Source: a bacterium
GTDB taxonomy: Bacteria; Bacillota; Clostridia; Oscillospirales; Acutalibacteraceae
Assembly (NCBI GenBank): GCA_022774755.1
Contig: JALFLK010000010.1
Coordinates: 99,809-163,808, forward strand
Length of the DNA: 64,000 bases
Direction: 5' to 3'
Shown here: piece by piece, positions 63,005-64,000 of the stretch
How positions within the stretch are numbered: position 1 is the first letter of the stretch
How the letters are laid out: each line of letters begins with the position of its first letter
Notes under the pieces: model-generated
The model's database searches: none
What the model was told of the DNA's origin: nothing
The model's input: only the letters and a program-made list of their open reading frames with translations
Made by a program: the position numbers and the translations under genes

Positions 63005-63184
63005 ATGAGAAATCCAAAGTACCACCTATATCTAACGCCTGATGAATGGCGCACGGTCATCAACAGCTTGATTGATTTGAGGAATAACCTCATATCACAG
63101 GGCAGATACACCGATGTTATTGATGAGCTGTTGATCAAGCTCACAAAAGCCAAAGTCAAGAAAATCAAGATTAAGGAGGTTTGA
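63005..63184 (+). CDS. Small protein of a mobile element
   Basis: A 59-aa basic protein, too short for most gene callers, behind GGAGG. It reads MRNPKYHLYLTPDEWRTV, then a helix, and ends in a Lys-rich tail (KAKVKKIKIKEV). Similar small ORFs precede tnpV in clostridial mobilisable elements. It overlaps the ribosome site of tnpV. Confidence 0.65.
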   Translation: MRNPKYHLYLTPDEWRTVINSLIDLRNNLISQGRYTDVIDELLIKLTKAKVKKIKIKEV

Positions 63185-63186
63185 AA

Positions 63187-63537
63187 ATGAATATCACATA
63201 CACACAACAGGGCGACTATTTGCTTCCGAATTTAACGCTTCCCGAGCAGGATAAGCGACTAATCGGCTTGTGGGGACAACAACACCTTCGCTATATCAAA
63301 AGAAGTCGCCCGTTTCTTTATACCAACCTGCTCACAAAATGTAGGCTGAACGAATACCTTGCCGACATTGATGAACAGGCGCAGAAGATGTACGACGAGC
63401 TTGTGCAGGCTTTCGCAAAAGAGGAAAGCTGCACTGAACAGCTCAAAGCAACCGACCAAATGCTGTGGGTGCGCAAGATGAATAATGCTGCCCAGCGAGC
63501 GAGAGAGCTTGTTAATGCTGAAATAATTTACCGATAA
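63187..63537 (+). CDS. TnpV family transposon-encoded protein
   Basis: The ATG at 63187, eight bases after GGAGG, gives 116 aa. The patterns LPEQDKRLIGLWGQQHLRYIK and RPFLYTNLLTKCRLNEYL are typical of the TnpV proteins of clostridial mobilisable transposons (Tn4451 type). The function is not known. It shows that mobile DNA begins right after tmRNA. Confidence 0.82.
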   Translation: MNITYTQQGDYLLPNLTLPEQDKRLIGLWGQQHLRYIKRSRPFLYTNLLTKCRLNEYLADIDEQAQKMYDELVQAFAKEESCTEQLKATDQMLWVRKMNNAAQRARELVNAEIIYR

Positions 63538-63585
63538 AAATAACAAATATACAGCGAACCCCTCTGTTGTGTTGACAGAGGGGCG

Positions 63586-63774
63586 GTGTCTGTGGCGTGT
63601 AAGTTGGAATTTGAAATCACTTACACGCTTTTTGGGCAGCCCATAAAATTTTATGTAAATAATAATCCTTCAAGCAATAACAGAATACTGGATTGCGGTG
63701 CAATCAGGCTTTCTGATTTGCCCCGTGTCAACTCTTCATTCCTGTCTGCGGAATATTATGCACGCCGTGCGTGA
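63586..63774 (+). CDS. Small ORF of the mobile element
   Basis: A 62-aa ORF with a GTG start behind GAGGGGCG. It contains EFEITYTLFGQPIKFYVNNN, a beta-rich stretch. I cannot assign it. It is probably a cargo or accessory ORF of the same element as tnpV. Confidence 0.4.
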   Translation: MSVACKLEFEITYTLFGQPIKFYVNNNPSSNNRILDCGAIRLSDLPRVNSSFLSAEYYARRA

Positions 63775-63815
63775 ATAACATTTTGCGGACAGGAAATTCT
63801 ATTCTCAGGGGCAAA

Positions 63816-64000
63816 TCAAGTAGGTATTCTCTCCTCGAATATTATTGAAAGCTGGCTTAAAACTACATCCCAGTTTCGACATCTTTGTGTCCAGTGTTCG
63901 ACAATCTTTTGCGACGCTAAATACAACATTTTGCGCAGGCTGTCATCATTTGTAAATGACGGCTTGTTCTTCGTAATCTGCCTGAACTGACGGTTCAAGC
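63816..64000 (-). mobile_element. IS256-family transposase, C-terminal end (runs off the window)
   Basis: At least 60 codons on the minus strand match the end of IS256-type (mutator) transposases: SLRKMLYLASQKIVEHWTQR, then RNWDVVLSQLSIIFEERI. The catalytic DDE residues would lie to the right, beyond the window. The insertion sequence appears to interrupt the element that carries tnpV. Confidence 0.8.

Overview
The window comes from the chromosome of an anaerobic, spore-forming Gram-positive bacterium, most likely an Oscillospiraceae (Ruminococcus-like) gut or rumen Firmicute. The evidence is three dockerin-bearing secreted proteins, dipicolinate synthase genes (spores), an anaerobe-type oxidative-stress set (2Fe superoxide reductase, reverse rubrerythrin, PerR, ferritin), GatCAB beside AspRS, ECF transporters and near-consensus sigma-A promoters. 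A Ruminococcus bromii-like organism would fit, but the species cannot be proven from this sequence alone.

Layout. 0-8.4 kb: phosphohexomutase, an anchored surface protein, thioredoxin/ferritin/superoxide reductase, a MarR-MATE efflux operon and a two-gene membrane-lipid operon. 8.4-20.9 kb: dockerin-S41 protease, tcdA, an amidotransferase, a LysR-regulated O-acetylhomoserine sulfhydrylase with a Cys-containing leader ORF, a decayed purine permease behind hpt, a GH3 lipoprotein, and a perR-rubrerythrin operon with two PerR-type boxes. 21-30.6 kb: an amidase-like protein, a LUD protein, an Asn/Gln-rich small protein, rRNA methyltransferases RsmF and RsmA, a zeta-like kinase and murI-DUF1934-argS. 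30.7-34.4 kb: rpmG-secE-nusG-rplKA and, behind an L10 leader, rplJL; rpoBC does not follow. 34.5-44.1 kb: a short repeat array, an ABC/FtsX exporter and aspS followed by gatCAB. 44.1-52.4 kb: mntP, then a cobalamin-riboswitch-controlled unit, then tRNA-Arg, -His and -Lys. 52.5-62.8 kb: a MutS-like ATPase, dipicolinate synthase, SDR and lipase-dockerin remnants, a second O-acetylhomoserine sulfhydrylase, ispDF, a K+ channel and tmRNA. 62.8-64 kb: mobile DNA (TnpV, IS256-type transposase) starting right after the tmRNA.

The most notable system is at 45.2-52.0 kb on the minus strand. A cobalamin riboswitch with an intrinsic terminator precedes (1) a secreted DUF4430-dockerin protein, (2) a 703-residue membrane protein that joins an extracellular alpha-toroid repeat domain to an extracellular DUF4430 domain, and (3) a complete ECF transporter (T, duplicated A, S). 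An alpha6/alpha6 barrel plus a DUF4430-like beta domain is the architecture of animal intrinsic factor and transcobalamin. The locus therefore reads as an intrinsic-factor-like corrinoid capture and import machine, with one capture module apparently addressed to a cohesin scaffold. A MITE-like palindrome lies inside the unit.

The region also holds several unclassified repeats: two nested-palindrome elements, a roughly 100-bp dispersed repeat found at 3' ends of minus-strand genes, and a 23-25-bp tandem array. Three genes are broken.
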